Source of the DNA: Cryomorpha sp963836915
Lineage (GTDB): Bacteria > Bacteroidota > Bacteroidia > Flavobacteriales_D > Cryomorphaceae
Assembly (NCBI GenBank): GCA_963836915.1
Contig: CAWILH010000002.1
Location: 372,001 to 436,000, forward strand
Length of the DNA stretch: 64,000 bases
Direction of reading: 5' to 3'
In this document: in pieces, positions 20,016 through 30,240 of the stretch
How positions within the stretch are numbered: position 1 is the first letter of the stretch
How the letters are laid out: every line of letters begins with the position of its first letter
Program-made: the position numbers and the translations under genes
The notes under the pieces: model-generated
The model's input: the letters and a program-made list of their open reading frames with translations, nothing else
Databases searched by the model: none
Told to the model about the DNA's origin: nothing

Positions 20016-21052
20016 AAAGCGAGTGGGGCTCCCTGTGTGAATATCATATAATCGATACCAAACTGAACCGGTAGGGGTGGGCTGGGCTGATCATTCATAT
20101 TGGAAATCAAAAGCACCCGGACAGCGACTATCTTTTGGAGTTGGGCCTGCGTAATGGATGTTCCATTTTCGCCGCCGGTTTTCACATCGGTCATGGGGTG
20201 GCTGAACTTTCGGATCCCTGTAAAGTTAAGGGGGAAATCACCAGGTACCTGAAAGGTAGCATCGATACCATCATCAAAAACACCATTATCATTGCTGTCA
20301 AAAGCAAATTGAATAACACAAATACCATGTGGCCGACCGTCGTTATAAAGAAAGAAGTTGAAGTAAAGGCTGGAAGGTACGGTAGTGGGTGGCTCTAGGT
20401 AGGTGGTTCCGGTTATCGCCGAGCTGATTTCCACCAGCCCTACGAAGAAGTTCGGATTGCTGCCATCGGTACCTTGCAGCAGTAAGGAGAAATCTCCCTG
20501 TACTGCGGGCACGAGCGTTGAGCGGCCGGAGACATTATCAAGTTCAAATTCGAAATTACGCACGATTACATTGGCAGGATCAGCCTGCTCAAAGTCGGCA
20601 AGAAGATAGCCCGGATAGATCCGCCCGCTTTTCACCACCACGCTGGTTGAGTCTGTAAAATCTCCTTCTTCGGGCACGGTGAGCGTTACCGAGCAAGGCT
20701 CCGTTTTGAAAAAGGGAAGCTCGGTGACCCGGCCATTCCAAGTGGCTTCCACCACGGCGCTGAGTCCTTCGATGCGCTGCACGGCGCCGCTTTCATCACC
20801 TGTGATGGTGATGATCCAACTCACGTTTTTATTGAACTCGGCCGTGAACTGTACATTTTCACCATTGGCAAAATCGACCGAGTCGCGTGACGCGGTGAGA
20901 CTTACCAGATTGGTAAAAGGTCCAAATCGGTCTATCAGATTCGGGCCTTCTAGCTCTTCGTCATGCTCGCAACTGCTCGCGCCTAGGGCTATAGACAGCA
21001 ACGCCACATAAAAAAAGGCCATCTTTAAAATTACGTTAGATCGTATTTTCAT
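20012..21052 (-). CDS. Surface lipoprotein, probable glycan binder
   Basis: The product has 346 residues, with a signal peptide ending in a lipobox (LGASSCEHDEE). An Ig/PKD-like segment (VQFTAEFNKNVSWIITITG) at about 50-130 precedes a larger jelly-roll-like domain beginning YPGYLLADFEQAD, typical of carbohydrate-binding lipoproteins of Bacteroidota. Its start lies 4 bases after the stop of the upstream outer-membrane barrel gene, and its end overlaps the next lipoprotein gene by 4 bases. Translation is thus probably coupled and the products likely work together at the cell surface. No catalytic residues are seen. Confidence 0.75.
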   Translation of the reverse strand: MKIRSNVILKMAFFYVALLSIALGASSCEHDEELEGPNLIDRFGPFTNLVSLTASRDSVDFANGENVQFTAEFNKNVSWIITITGDESGAVQRIEGLSAVVEATWNGRVTELPFFKTEPCSVTLTVPEEGDFTDSTSVVVKSGRIYPGYLLADFEQADPANVIVRNFEFELDNVSGRSTLVPAVQGDFSLLLQGTDGSNPNFFVGLVEISSAITGTTYLEPPTTVPSSLYFNFFLYNDGRPHGICVIQFAFDSNDNGVFDDGIDATFQVPGDFPLNFTGIRKFSHPMTDVKTGGENGTSITQAQLQKIVAVRVLLISNMNDQPSPPLPVQFGIDYMIFTQGAPLAL

Positions 21053-21056
21053 CTCC

Positions 21057-22808
21057 TTAAAAATTCATGGTGTAAAGCAGAAATACCTGATCGAGCCTAT
21101 AATCGGTCTTCGTTTCGGTCTTAAATTCGGTGGCAAAGGTGTGATACTGTAAAGTGATGTAAATCCCTTCTTTAAAATTATAACGGAACCCTGTGGCCAG
21201 CAAAGTCTCGGTGTCGTCGATAATAGTCCTGCGGGGGAAGTCTGCAATTATATCGAATGAGTCAATACGCGGTATGTAGTCGCTCCCTTCGGAGCGCAAT
21301 TGCTTTGCACCCAGCAGAAACATAAAATCTCTAAATAGCTCAGCCTGAAATCCGATTTCCAAAAGATTTGAAGTAAGATCAACTTGCTCTACGGCTTCTC
21401 CATCGCGGCTGGTCTGCTCAAATTGATATCCGAAGGTAAGCTTCAGCTCTTTTTTCCAATCTATCAATTGGTGGATGTTTAACCCCGCAGATGCTTTGAG
21501 CAAGGTGAAATCTTTGAGCTCCGTAGAGCCCTGTCCGGCTATTTCGCTCACCAGCGATGCGTCTATTCTGGCTTCGACATTATCATCATCTGTTCCATAG
21601 TCGGCACCGAGATTTACACCCCGTCTATTTGGCGTAGCCTTACCATACGGAAAGGTATTGCTGAAGCGGGGATCGTAGGGCATTAGATTTTCAGAAAGCT
21701 GAAAGGTGTACAGCGATGGATCTCTTGAAATATCAAAAAGCGTAGGCTGGCGCTGAATTTCTGCATTTCCGGTACGGTCGTAAAACCGCTTTTCGGCATT
21801 GAAATCAATCTTTTTGCTCTGTGCGCCAATGCTGAAAAAGTCCGGCCCGATATCGATAAAGCCAGCGCTGAAGGTGAGCTTTTTTGGTTTTAGGTTTATA
21901 CTCGCCGTTACATCAATAAAGGAGTCGTCTGTGCGGTAAAAGGTGGTACTGTCATTGAGCGATGCGAATGCACTGAAGCCACCTTCTCCAAAAAGATTGA
22001 CCGCCATCTTTGAATTATTCAATACCAGCAGGTCAAAATTGGTCGTGGTGACCGCATTTCTTATTCCTGTATTGGCTTCGCCCGAATTCAGATCATCAAA
22101 AGTGTAGATGATATTAACACCAAAATCAAACTGGGTACCCAGGGAATCATCGAGTTGATAGGTTTCAAATTGCAGTTCACCACCGGTCACAAAGCGCGAT
22201 GGAACGGTAAAAAAGTCTGTGCCGCGCACCCTGGCGAGAAATCCTTTGGTATCAATGGAACGCATAAATACCGGAAACTGCAGCCCAAAGTCGAGGCTGG
22301 CTCCCTGCATCCTTCGGCTATTATTACCGTCATAAAACTGCTCGTAATAGATCAGCTCTTTTTGAGGTTGGAAGATGGCCGGCTCATTTACTGTTCCTTC
22401 TTCATCGGGACTAAAAAAAGTATAGGGTGACATCACTACATCCATATCGCCTACGCGGTATTTTATCCTATTGGCAATGACACCACGTGCCCAGAGCTCA
22501 CGTACTTCTACCGTCACTCCCGATCCAAAAAAGCCACCAAACTCATTGCGCAGTCGCAAGATGGCCTGCACTTCCGTCTTGGTATTGGGCTGTGCATTCA
22601 TTTTAAGATCCAGCAAGAACTCGCCATCTGTATTAGATCGGGGAGTGGTGGTGTCACCTTCCAGCACTTCTCCTTCGATGCCCGTCTGGAGCAGGTTGGC
22701 ACGCCCCAGTCCGTTGAACTGTAACTTGGCATCATCCTGTGCAACAAGCCCTGAAAGGCTGAAGCAGAGCAAGCCAAGTAGGCCGATATATTTAGATTTC
22801 ATCATCAT
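21057..22808 (-). CDS. Outer-membrane beta-barrel protein
   Basis: The product has 583 residues, with a signal peptide (YIGLLGLLCFSLSGLVAQ). It is made of alternating amphipathic strands through most of its length and ends LLYTMNF with the C-terminal Phe used for BAM insertion. Near the N-terminus, EVRELWARGVIANRIKYRVG resembles alginate-porin-like or DUF-type barrels, but I cannot name the family. It is not a SusC/TonB receptor: no plug domain or TonB box is seen. Its start ATG shares one base with the stop of the upstream barrel gene (TAATG), a sign of translational coupling. Confidence 0.78.
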   Translation of the reverse strand: MMMKSKYIGLLGLLCFSLSGLVAQDDAKLQFNGLGRANLLQTGIEGEVLEGDTTTPRSNTDGEFLLDLKMNAQPNTKTEVQAILRLRNEFGGFFGSGVTVEVRELWARGVIANRIKYRVGDMDVVMSPYTFFSPDEEGTVNEPAIFQPQKELIYYEQFYDGNNSRRMQGASLDFGLQFPVFMRSIDTKGFLARVRGTDFFTVPSRFVTGGELQFETYQLDDSLGTQFDFGVNIIYTFDDLNSGEANTGIRNAVTTTNFDLLVLNNSKMAVNLFGEGGFSAFASLNDSTTFYRTDDSFIDVTASINLKPKKLTFSAGFIDIGPDFFSIGAQSKKIDFNAEKRFYDRTGNAEIQRQPTLFDISRDPSLYTFQLSENLMPYDPRFSNTFPYGKATPNRRGVNLGADYGTDDDNVEARIDASLVSEIAGQGSTELKDFTLLKASAGLNIHQLIDWKKELKLTFGYQFEQTSRDGEAVEQVDLTSNLLEIGFQAELFRDFMFLLGAKQLRSEGSDYIPRIDSFDIIADFPRRTIIDDTETLLATGFRYNFKEGIYITLQYHTFATEFKTETKTDYRLDQVFLLYTMNF

Positions 22809-24873
22809 TAAAAGAAGGTTTTAAGTTCTACCGTAAATTCCCGGCCGCGGTACCTGTCTAAGCTGAAGCTGCGGTCTTCAAATTCCATCCATCGGTGGCG
22901 CACGTAAAGGCCGGAGTTTTCTGATACCTTCCAGTCGAAACCTACACCTACGGCAGTACCGAGCTGATCCAGCGGATTTTGAGAGAACTCATCTAATCGG
23001 GTGTCACTTCCGCCCTGTGCTCTTTCCAATCCGAGATATCCGGTGAGAATAAATTTTGGTAGTATCTCGTAGTAAAGGTCGAACTCGTGGTATTGCACCA
23101 GCAGATAGCTTTGTTCATTAATGGTCGGTAGCACCTCGGCCTGCTTAGATGCGCTTCCAAAATAGCCGAGGTAAAAGAAGTAGAGCGACCGGTTTAAAAA
23201 GCGGGTGTTGAACTTGGCCTGAAGGTCTACGACATTAAAAAACTTGCGATTCAGTGAAACCGCATTTTCAACATCCAGATCGGTAGTTTCTACGAGCTCC
23301 GATGCACCGCGAAAGAAGGAGAGCTTCCTACCATAAGGCCCAAAAATAACGGGACCCGTTACCCCTCCCGGAAATGGATTGTAAATTCTGGAAAGTGCTA
23401 GGCCGTTGATCCGGTGCACATAGCTGAGCGAAGTGGCTTCGGGGTCTATCTCTTGCGAGAGACCCCAGCTCGCCGCAAGCTTTACCGGCCGAGGGTATAG
23501 CCTGTGCCCACTGTAATGCCGCGGCGGTTATGCACCAATTGGTTTACTTGGGCGATCTGCCCACCCACACCTGTGGCATTTACGGTCAGGCCAGAAGAAG
23601 CAACGATCTCACGGTTTGAGTTGGTGGCTATCTCGCCATTTTCGTTGTAGAAGTTTTTTGAGATCTGATATACCTGAATATCTAGTGGTAGAAAGGTATA
23701 AAGCTCCGGTATTTTGAAACGGAGCATAAGGGCTTCACCCCATCTTTCGGCATAGGTGGGGCTTTTATAATTTCCGGCTCCCAGCTCACCTGAGACTCCG
23801 ATTTTACCGATACTCAGATCGAGCGAAAGCGTGTGAAGCTGATAGGAGCGAAGTGAGTCGGTGCGGATACTGTCTAATGCTGTATTGCTAAAAATAGTAT
23901 TGTAGGCGAGCCTTTGCTTATTCTTACCGAATTCCTTGGCGATACGACCACCGGTAAGTATACTCGGGAGCACGCGACCTGTGCCGGCAATGCCTGCGTA
24001 GTTTGGCACATTGCCCGCATCAAGCGTAGGCGGAATGGTGCTGTATGGATCGGTGATGATGGAGCTAAGGCCACCATTAGGCTGGGCTTTCCCCCAGAAG
24101 AGATCAAGTGCAAAATCGCCCGGGAGCTCTGTACCGTTCAGTATGATGCCCTGAAAAGCCTGATTATTCCACCTTAGATCGCCCGGACTTATGGCGCCGG
24201 TGCTGTAATAGCTATCATATTTTTCGGTATTGCTCACGCCTTCCCAAGGGGTGCGGTCGAAAATGCTGAACCGATTGAGCACTTGATAAACTCCTATGGT
24301 AAAAGGGCTTACATTATACCAATGGATACCACCCGCTCTGATTCCAAAATTACCATCATCCGTATTGAAGTTGCCATAAAAATTAATCCCAAGATTTAGC
24401 GTAAACTGATTATTGGCTGTGGTGCCGTCGTAAGGCGTGAAGAAGAAGAGTTCGGTTCCGAAGCTGGTCTTGCCCGTAGGCCGCGCCACCACATTGAGCG
24501 AAAGCATGGGCTCTCTATATCCATCGCCCACACTGTAGGTGCGCTCGAAGGGTTCGAGCCCCGGATAGTATTCTTGCATATTTCGACCGTATACAAAGAG
24601 CCGGTAATACCCAAAGGCCGATATTTTCTGGCCACGTTTCTTGAGCTTTTTTTCTACAAAGGCAGAGTCATAAGCGATCCCTTTCGCAAAGTCGAGACTT
24701 AATAAATTATACTCGATCTCACTCAGATCAGGCGTCTCCTGGCCAGAGCTGTCTTGCGCCAAAACAGTTGATGGTAAAAACGCAATTAGGAAAAAGACCG
24801 GTAATAGGGTCGTTAACACACGCTGTATGGAACGACAAATATTTTCAAATGGCCAAAGTAGTTTGCTCCCCAT
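22808..24873 (-). CDS. Outer-membrane protein, split by a frameshift
   Basis: Two frames, 23482-24873 (463 residues) and 22808-23419 (203 residues), form one protein of about 688 residues if one G is restored near 23485. The first frame ends GTGYTLGR and the second continues directly as VKLAASWGLSQEID, followed by SYVHRINGLALSRIYNPFPG. The signal peptide is VLTTLLPVFFLIAFLPSTVL. The body has barrel-like strands and the end is VELKTFF, a BAM-type C-terminus. It is the first gene of the four-gene operon 24873-18819 and is divergent from the glycoside-hydrolase-like gene. I infer a porin-like or glycan-transport role. Confidence 0.75.
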
Positions 24874-25072
24874 GTAGTTTGGAATGGAAACGACTGCAAC
24901 AAGCAGTTTACAATTTTAGCCAAATATTGATAAATAAAAAGGAAGAACGATGGTTTTAAGCCGAAATCAGCGCCATTTGGGCTACATCAAGACTACATCA
25001 ATTCGATCTAAAAGGTAGGTGTTCACACGAAGATATGTACATTTAACACCATTAATAAAAAAGAAACCGAAG

Positions 25073-26383
25073 ATGTCCACACGTCCTTTAAATTTCCGTA
25101 TTCTTACCTTTTTCATCCTGCTATTTGCAATTTTTGCGACGGCAGAAGCACAAGATAGACCCATAAAAGTGGAGCTGAAAGAAGTAGATGGCAAGTGGCA
25201 GATCTTGCGCGGCGGGCAGCCCTACTATATCAAAGGTGTAGGTGGCAATAAGTACTTGGACCAAGCGGTAGCTTACGGAGCCAATTCCATACGCACCTGG
25301 GGAATTGAAGAAGCCGTGGCGGTGCTTGATGATGCTCATAAGCGCGGGCTCACTGTGCTCTTCGGGCTTTGGGTAGGTGTAGAGCGACAGGGATTCAATT
25401 ATGACGATGCCCGCGCGGTGAAGGCACAGCTCGCTAGATTTACAGCGGTAGTAGAAGAGTATAAAGATCATCCGGCCATATTAATGTGGGGCATTGGCAA
25501 TGAAGCCGACCTTTTTTATAACGACTTTAAGGTTTGGGACGCCATAAACGACATTGCCGAGATGATCCATGAAAAGGATCCCAATCATCCCACTATGACC
25601 GTCACTGCGGGCTTTGATGTGGCCGAAGTACAGTTGATAAAAGAGCGTGCGCCTGCAATAGACGTTTATGGGATCAACACGTATGGGGAGTTGATCGGGG
25701 TAGATAAGCAAGTGCGCGCTTTTGGTTGGGAAGGGCCTTACGTGATCACCGAGTGGGGGCCAAACGGGCATTGGGAAGTACCCAAAACCGAGTGGGGGGC
25801 ACCCGTAGAGCAGACCAGTGCCGAGAAGGCCGTGTCTTATAAGGAGCGGTATCTCAAAGGAATTCTTGAAGACCCGGCACAATGTCTAGGGTCATACGTC
25901 TTTTTATGGGGACAGAAGCAGGAGAAGACACCCACTTGGTATGGCGTTTTTCTAGAAGATGGTACCGAAACCGAAGTAATGGATGTACTGCAAGAAGGCT
26001 GGAGTGGCTCGATGCCCGATAATCAGTCGCCCCATATCACCGATATTACCTTAGACGGCAAGGGCCGCTATGACAGTTCAACTATCCGATCGGGTAAGAA
26101 CTATACCGCAGTGGCATCTGTGACCGATCCAGATGGAGATAACCTTCGCTATGAATGGGTCTTGATGCCCGAGTCTACCGATCTATCGGAAGGGGGTGAT
26201 GTACAGTCGGTTCCTGTACCGGTGCAGATCGTGCGCCAGAAAAACCCGAATGAGAATGAGCTCACCTTTCAGGCTCCACGAAGCAATGGCGCGTATCGTC
26301 TATTCGCCTATATCTATGATGGCAATGGTAATGCGGCTACCGCCAATATTCCGTTTTTCGTAGGGCAGCCGCCGATCAATTAG
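25073..26383 (+). CDS. Secreted glycoside hydrolase-like protein
   Basis: Starting at 25073 (MSTRPLNFRI) the product has 436 residues with a signal peptide ending TAEAQ; an upstream ATG at 25019 would bury it. The catalytic domain resembles the GH2-type TIM barrel: GGQPYYIKGVGGNKY, SIRTWGIEEAV, ILMWGIGNEAD with likely acid/base Glu at 144, and YVITEWGPNGHW with likely nucleophile Glu at 227. A C-terminal Ig/PKD-like module (ASVTDPDGDNLRYEWVL) follows. Family members include beta-glycosidases and transglycosidases; substrate unknown. It is divergent from the outer-membrane operon, whose products probably handle the same glycan. Confidence 0.8.
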   Translation: MSTRPLNFRILTFFILLFAIFATAEAQDRPIKVELKEVDGKWQILRGGQPYYIKGVGGNKYLDQAVAYGANSIRTWGIEEAVAVLDDAHKRGLTVLFGLWVGVERQGFNYDDARAVKAQLARFTAVVEEYKDHPAILMWGIGNEADLFYNDFKVWDAINDIAEMIHEKDPNHPTMTVTAGFDVAEVQLIKERAPAIDVYGINTYGELIGVDKQVRAFGWEGPYVITEWGPNGHWEVPKTEWGAPVEQTSAEKAVSYKERYLKGILEDPAQCLGSYVFLWGQKQEKTPTWYGVFLEDGTETEVMDVLQEGWSGSMPDNQSPHITDITLDGKGRYDSSTIRSGKNYTAVASVTDPDGDNLRYEWVLMPESTDLSEGGDVQSVPVPVQIVRQKNPNENELTFQAPRSNGAYRLFAYIYDGNGNAATANIPFFVGQPPIN

Positions 26384-26472
26384 GAGAGAAGACCTTAAAC
26401 CATTAGCGCGATAGAAAAGGATTATTAAATCCTTGCTTTACCGCGCTGGGTATTAGCTCTCTGCGTTACCGC

Positions 26473-26521
26473 AAATAAAAAAGCTTGATGGTGCTCCGCA
26501 AAACCGGCTCCAATCAAGCTT
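26473..26521 (-). terminator. Rho-independent terminator
   Basis: A 9-base perfect stem (AAGCTTGAT at 26481-26489, ATCAAGCTT at 26513-26521) is followed, on the minus strand, by a T-rich run (complement of 26473-26482). It lies 22 bases beyond the stop of the ene-reductase gene and would end its transcript. Confidence 0.75.
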
Positions 26522-26543
26522 CACTTAAGTAGATTCGCCAGAT

Positions 26544-27641
26544 TCAGGCTTCTGGGCTCACTTCTTTTCCTACATAAGGATAATCGGTATAACCTTTTTC
26601 GGCAGGGGTATAGAAGGTGTCCTGATCGGGTTCATTTAATTCCAAGTCTTGCTTAAACCGCTTCACGAGGTCCGGATTGGCCAGAAATGAACGACCAAAT
26701 GCTGCAAGTTCGGCATAGCCTTTTGCGATGGCAGCTTCTCCCGATGCCTTGTCCAGTCCGCCGCTGGCTATCATCGTACCGCCAAACGCTCTTGCTATTT
26801 GGGTTTTTATCTCCATAGGCACTTCGGGTGTGCCCATAGAAGAGTGATCTACGATATGAATGTATACCAAGCCAAGTTTGCCGAGCTCCTGTGCAAAATG
26901 CGTATAGGTCTCATTAATACTGTCGTACTTGGGAGTCATATCATTGAAGGCTCCATAAGGAGAAATTCGTATTCCGGTGATGTCGGCACCGATGGCTTTG
27001 GTGATCTTCTCAGCTATTTCAAGTCCAAATCGACAGCGGTTCTCAATGCTTCCGCCGTACTTATCTGTTCGGGTATTGCTCCCCGGATTTAAGAACTGGT
27101 CGATCAAATATCCATTGGCGCCATGTATTTCTACACCGTCAAATCCTGCTGCGATCCCATTTTTGGCGGCAGCCACATATTCTTCTTGGGCGTGCTCAAT
27201 ATCCCCCATCGTCATCTCCTTGGCCGCCGGATAGGTCTGCTCACCTTCTTGGTCAGTATACATTTTTCCATCTATCCCTATGGCCGATGGAGCCAAGATT
27301 TCGGCGTTTTCGGGCATATTGAGCGGGTGGCTCACGCGGCCGGTATGCATGATCTGCAAGAAAATTTTTCCGCCATTGTCGTGTACCGCTTTCGTGGTTT
27401 TCTTCCATCCCGCGGTTTGCGCTTCGCTAAATGCACCGGGTATCCGCGGGTAACCCAGCCCATTGGGAGAAGGCGATGTACCTTCGGTGATGATGAGCCC
27501 TGCGCCGGCCCGCTGACCGTAATACTTGGCCATCAGGTCGTTCGGAATATTGTCGATGGCGCGCGATCGGGTGAGTGGAGCCATCACCATTCGGTTTTTG
27601 AGCGTGATGCTCCCCAGTTTAAATTCTTCGAATAATTTCAT
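26544..27641 (-). CDS. nemA: Old Yellow Enzyme-family ene-reductase
   Basis: This is a 365-residue FMN-dependent alkene reductase. The family signatures are clear: LKNRMVMAPLTRSRA near the start, FLQIMHTGRVSHP, FDGVEIHGANGYLIDQFLNP with the flavin/substrate His-Gly-Ala-Asn, NTRTDKYGGSIENRCRF and the C-terminal FGRSFLANPDLVKRF. It reduces alpha,beta-unsaturated carbonyls or nitro compounds with NAD(P)H. The native substrate cannot be told from sequence; the symbol reflects the N-ethylmaleimide reductase-type subgroup. It is a single gene with its own terminator downstream. Confidence 0.93.
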   Translation of the reverse strand: MKLFEEFKLGSITLKNRMVMAPLTRSRAIDNIPNDLMAKYYGQRAGAGLIITEGTSPSPNGLGYPRIPGAFSEAQTAGWKKTTKAVHDNGGKIFLQIMHTGRVSHPLNMPENAEILAPSAIGIDGKMYTDQEGEQTYPAAKEMTMGDIEHAQEEYVAAAKNGIAAGFDGVEIHGANGYLIDQFLNPGSNTRTDKYGGSIENRCRFGLEIAEKITKAIGADITGIRISPYGAFNDMTPKYDSINETYTHFAQELGKLGLVYIHIVDHSSMGTPEVPMEIKTQIARAFGGTMIASGGLDKASGEAAIAKGYAELAAFGRSFLANPDLVKRFKQDLELNEPDQDTFYTPAEKGYTDYPYVGKEVSPEA

Positions 27642-27851
27642 GGTGTTTTGGTGCTTAAAAAGTTTTAAATCTGACGTACGTTTAATTAAAGAACTGCCCG
27701 GCAGAATTTGTTTTAGATTTTTGAATTTTTGGCTTCGACATTTTTTAAGCCATGGGCGGTTTATACTTGCATCGCTAGCTTGACTCCGCCAGAAAACCGG
27801 CTCAACTGCAGCAGTCTTGGGAAATCGGGAAAAGTCCCGACTCGGGGAAAC

Positions 27852-29030
27852 TCAAAATTCACAAGCAGAAACAATAATCCCCGCAGCTTTTTCCAATTCT
27901 TCATAGCTCGATGTGAGTGGCGGTGCAAGCCGAAAACTCTCCGGACAGCTAAGGAAATAAAATGTGATAAGTCCTTTTTCTAGACATCGGTCTACGATTT
28001 TGTAGACTATATCGGCGTTGGCAAATTCTATGGCAAACATCAGCCCGATGCGGCGTATCTCGATGATGGAGGGGTGTACAAGGCGTTCTTCCAGAAAGGC
28101 TCCTTTGGCTGCGGCTGATTCAATAAGGCCATCACTGATCAGGGCGTCGATATTTCCCAGCGCCGCCACGCAGCATACCGGGTGTCCGCCAAAGGTGGTG
28201 ATGTGGCCAAGCATGGGCTCCGATTTCAGGCAGGACATAATCTCCACGCTGCTTATAAAAGCACCCATGGCCATGCCACCGGCCATGCTTTTGGCGATGG
28301 CCAGGATGTCGGGCACAATCCCGAAATGCTCAAAGGCAAAAAGCTTTCCTGTGCGTCCAAATCCCGCCTGAATCTCATCAAGAATGAGCAGCGCCCCCAT
28401 AGCGGTGCAACGCTTCCGCAAATCACGCATATAAGAACCGCTTGGAATACGTACCCCGGCATCGCCCTGCACGGTCTCCACGATCACACAGGCCGTTTCG
28501 GCATCGATCATATCGAGATCGGATTCTTTATTAAAATGCATAAAGTACACTTCGGGAAGGAGCGGCCGGAAGGCCTGCTTCTTCTTCTCATTGCCTGATA
28601 CGCTCAGCGCGCCATGGGTGCTGCCATGGTATGATTTAAGACATGAGATAATTTTCCGGCGACCGGTATATCGCTTTGCCAATTTCAAGGAAGCTTCTAT
28701 GGCTTCCGCACCGCTGTTTACGAAATAGGTGGCATCTAATCCTTCCGGCAATAGAGAAGCCAATTTCTGCGCCAGATCCAGTTGGGGCTGCTGTATAAAT
28801 TCGCCGTAAGGCATCACGTGCAGATACTTAGCAAGCTGTGCTTCTATGGCGGCCATCACTTTTGGGTGGCGGTGGCCCACATTCGTTACGGCTATTCCCG
28901 ATATCATGTCAAGGTATGCCTTCCCATCGGTATCATAGATGTATGAACCTTCGGCATGGCTCACTTCCAGTCCAATGGGGTGGGGAGAAGTCTGTGCCTG
29001 ATATTTTAAGAAGTCGCCATGCTGATCCAT
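27852..29030 (-). CDS. Class III PLP-dependent aminotransferase
   Basis: This is a 392-residue fold-type I aminotransferase of the acetylornithine/4-aminobutyrate group. NSGAEAIEASLKLAKRYTGR binds the PLP phosphate, ILDEIQAGFGRTG carries the ring-contacting Asp 218 and Gln 221, and the Schiff-base lysine is K247 in DILAIAKSMAGG. GHITTFGGHPVCCVAAL follows. The genes next to it give no pathway, so the substrate (acetylornithine, ornithine, GABA or another omega-amine) stays open. The gene ends 210 bases before the ene-reductase start, and no functional link between the two is visible. Confidence 0.9.
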   Translation of the reverse strand: MDQHGDFLKYQAQTSPHPIGLEVSHAEGSYIYDTDGKAYLDMISGIAVTNVGHRHPKVMAAIEAQLAKYLHVMPYGEFIQQPQLDLAQKLASLLPEGLDATYFVNSGAEAIEASLKLAKRYTGRRKIISCLKSYHGSTHGALSVSGNEKKKQAFRPLLPEVYFMHFNKESDLDMIDAETACVIVETVQGDAGVRIPSGSYMRDLRKRCTAMGALLILDEIQAGFGRTGKLFAFEHFGIVPDILAIAKSMAGGMAMGAFISSVEIMSCLKSEPMLGHITTFGGHPVCCVAALGNIDALISDGLIESAAAKGAFLEERLVHPSIIEIRRIGLMFAIEFANADIVYKIVDRCLEKGLITFYFLSCPESFRLAPPLTSSYEELEKAAGIIVSACEF

Positions 29031-29069
29031 GTCGCGAAGGTAAGGAAGTACACTATTTATCGGCTCCCT

Positions 29070-29567
29070 TTACCTGCCGCGGTCGCGTCTATCGCGCAGT
29101 ACTTTTATCAACTCCACTTTAAAGTCATGTTCAGCACGGTAGAGCGCGGCTACTTTTCGCACAGGGAGCACATTTTTATAGCGATCGAAATATTGTTCTT
29201 CCAGCGCAAGCTGCTGGCGCTCGTTGTCAAACCGGCCCTTTATCATGTCGTCAAGCTCTTCATCAGGCACAGCGGTCATATCTCCTTTCGCTGGATTTAC
29301 GATCTGTTTGAGTTCTTTTTTTAAGGCTTTCGATTTATCTTGGTACTCGTTATATACAGGCCAAAATTTCTGAGATTCTTCTGGCGTGAGACGCAATTTA
29401 TTGGTGATGAAGGCGACCTTCTGCGATTCGATCTCCTGCCTTCGCGATTCGGGAATAAAATCATCTTGCGCCGCGGCCATAAAAGGCAACAATAGTAAAA
29501 GTATAAAGGCCTTCAAGTTGTTTGGAACGGCTTTATAATGGAAATCATTTTTTGTTTTTTTGTTCAT
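29070..29567 (-). CDS. Spy/CpxP-like periplasmic protein
   Basis: The product has 165 residues, with a signal peptide (NLKAFILLLLLPFMAAAQ). The mature part is all helical with the motif KLRLTPEESQKFWPVYNEYQ, the LTxxQ-like signature of small periplasmic Spy/CpxP-type proteins; Bacteroidota relatives are often listed as sensors of ECF-type sigma factors. A basic tail (LRDRRDRGR) ends the protein. It is third in line after an ECF sigma gene and a single-span membrane protein gene, and may act as a chaperone or as part of the same stress circuit. Confidence 0.75.
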   Translation of the reverse strand: MNKKTKNDFHYKAVPNNLKAFILLLLLPFMAAAQDDFIPESRRQEIESQKVAFITNKLRLTPEESQKFWPVYNEYQDKSKALKKELKQIVNPAKGDMTAVPDEELDDMIKGRFDNERQQLALEEQYFDRYKNVLPVRKVAALYRAEHDFKVELIKVLRDRRDRGR

Positions 29568-29702
29568 GTTTTTATTTTTAGGCTTGCGGTCTTGACTTAT
29601 GAGATGGTTGCGCTGTTAATGATTCACTAAAATTAATGAATTTGCAGTGGCTGCATCCATTCCAAAATTTTTGGACTTGGGTAGGTCTATTGCTCAAGCG
29701 TT

Positions 29703-30233
29703 TCATTCCATCTCAAAAAGCAAATCATAGGAGACGCCTTCACTGATCAAGTATTCTACAAGCATTTCATCATTAAGTTCTTCGTTCAGACTTATGGTTG
29801 CATATTGGTCATCATTATAGGCTTCGTAGATCAGCTCATCAGAGAGTAGGGTGACGTAGCTTTGATCGTCCATTCCCAGTAATTCGCTCGCTGAACTATC
29901 GGTAGTAACGGTCGCTATGGCTCTGCCCGTTTGGGTAGCACCATTGCTTTGCGAGCGTAGGTAAGCGATAGAAGCGAGTAGCAATGCCAGCCCAGCAGCT
30001 ATGGCGAGATTGCGGTAATTGAGAATATGGAAGATTTTTCCTTTCCCGTTGGCTTCTTCTATCCCCGATTTGCTGAGCACCTTGCCCGAGAGGCTGTCAA
30101 AATACCCATCGGGTGCCGTCCTTTCAAAGTCCTTTCTTTTCGGAAATAGCGTGGGGGAAAGCTCCTGCAAATAATCTTCTTCGGTGGTGTCTTTTTCTTT
30201 CATTCGGTGCGTTGGATGCAAGTTTGAATGCAT
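29703..30233 (-). CDS. Anti-sigma-like membrane protein
   Basis: The product has 176 residues. The N-terminal 60 or so are cytoplasmic in character, one hydrophobic segment (LAIAAGLALLLASIAYL) at about 75-91 spans the membrane, and the rest is an acidic periplasmic tail rich in Asp/Glu. This layout, 7 bases after an ECF sigma gene, fits an anti-sigma factor, though I see no classic zinc-binding anti-sigma motif. In the inferred model the cytoplasmic part holds the sigma factor until a periplasmic signal arrives. Confidence 0.6.
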   Translation of the reverse strand: MHSNLHPTHRMKEKDTTEEDYLQELSPTLFPKRKDFERTAPDGYFDSLSGKVLSKSGIEEANGKGKIFHILNYRNLAIAAGLALLLASIAYLRSQSNGATQTGRAIATVTTDSSASELLGMDDQSYVTLLSDELIYEAYNDDQYATISLNEELNDEMLVEYLISEGVSYDLLFEME

Positions 30234-30240
30234 GGTTTAA

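Noticed and set aside
21057..24873. SusC/SusD pair
   Set aside because: No plug domain, TonB box or SusD-type tetratricopeptide helices are visible in these proteins.
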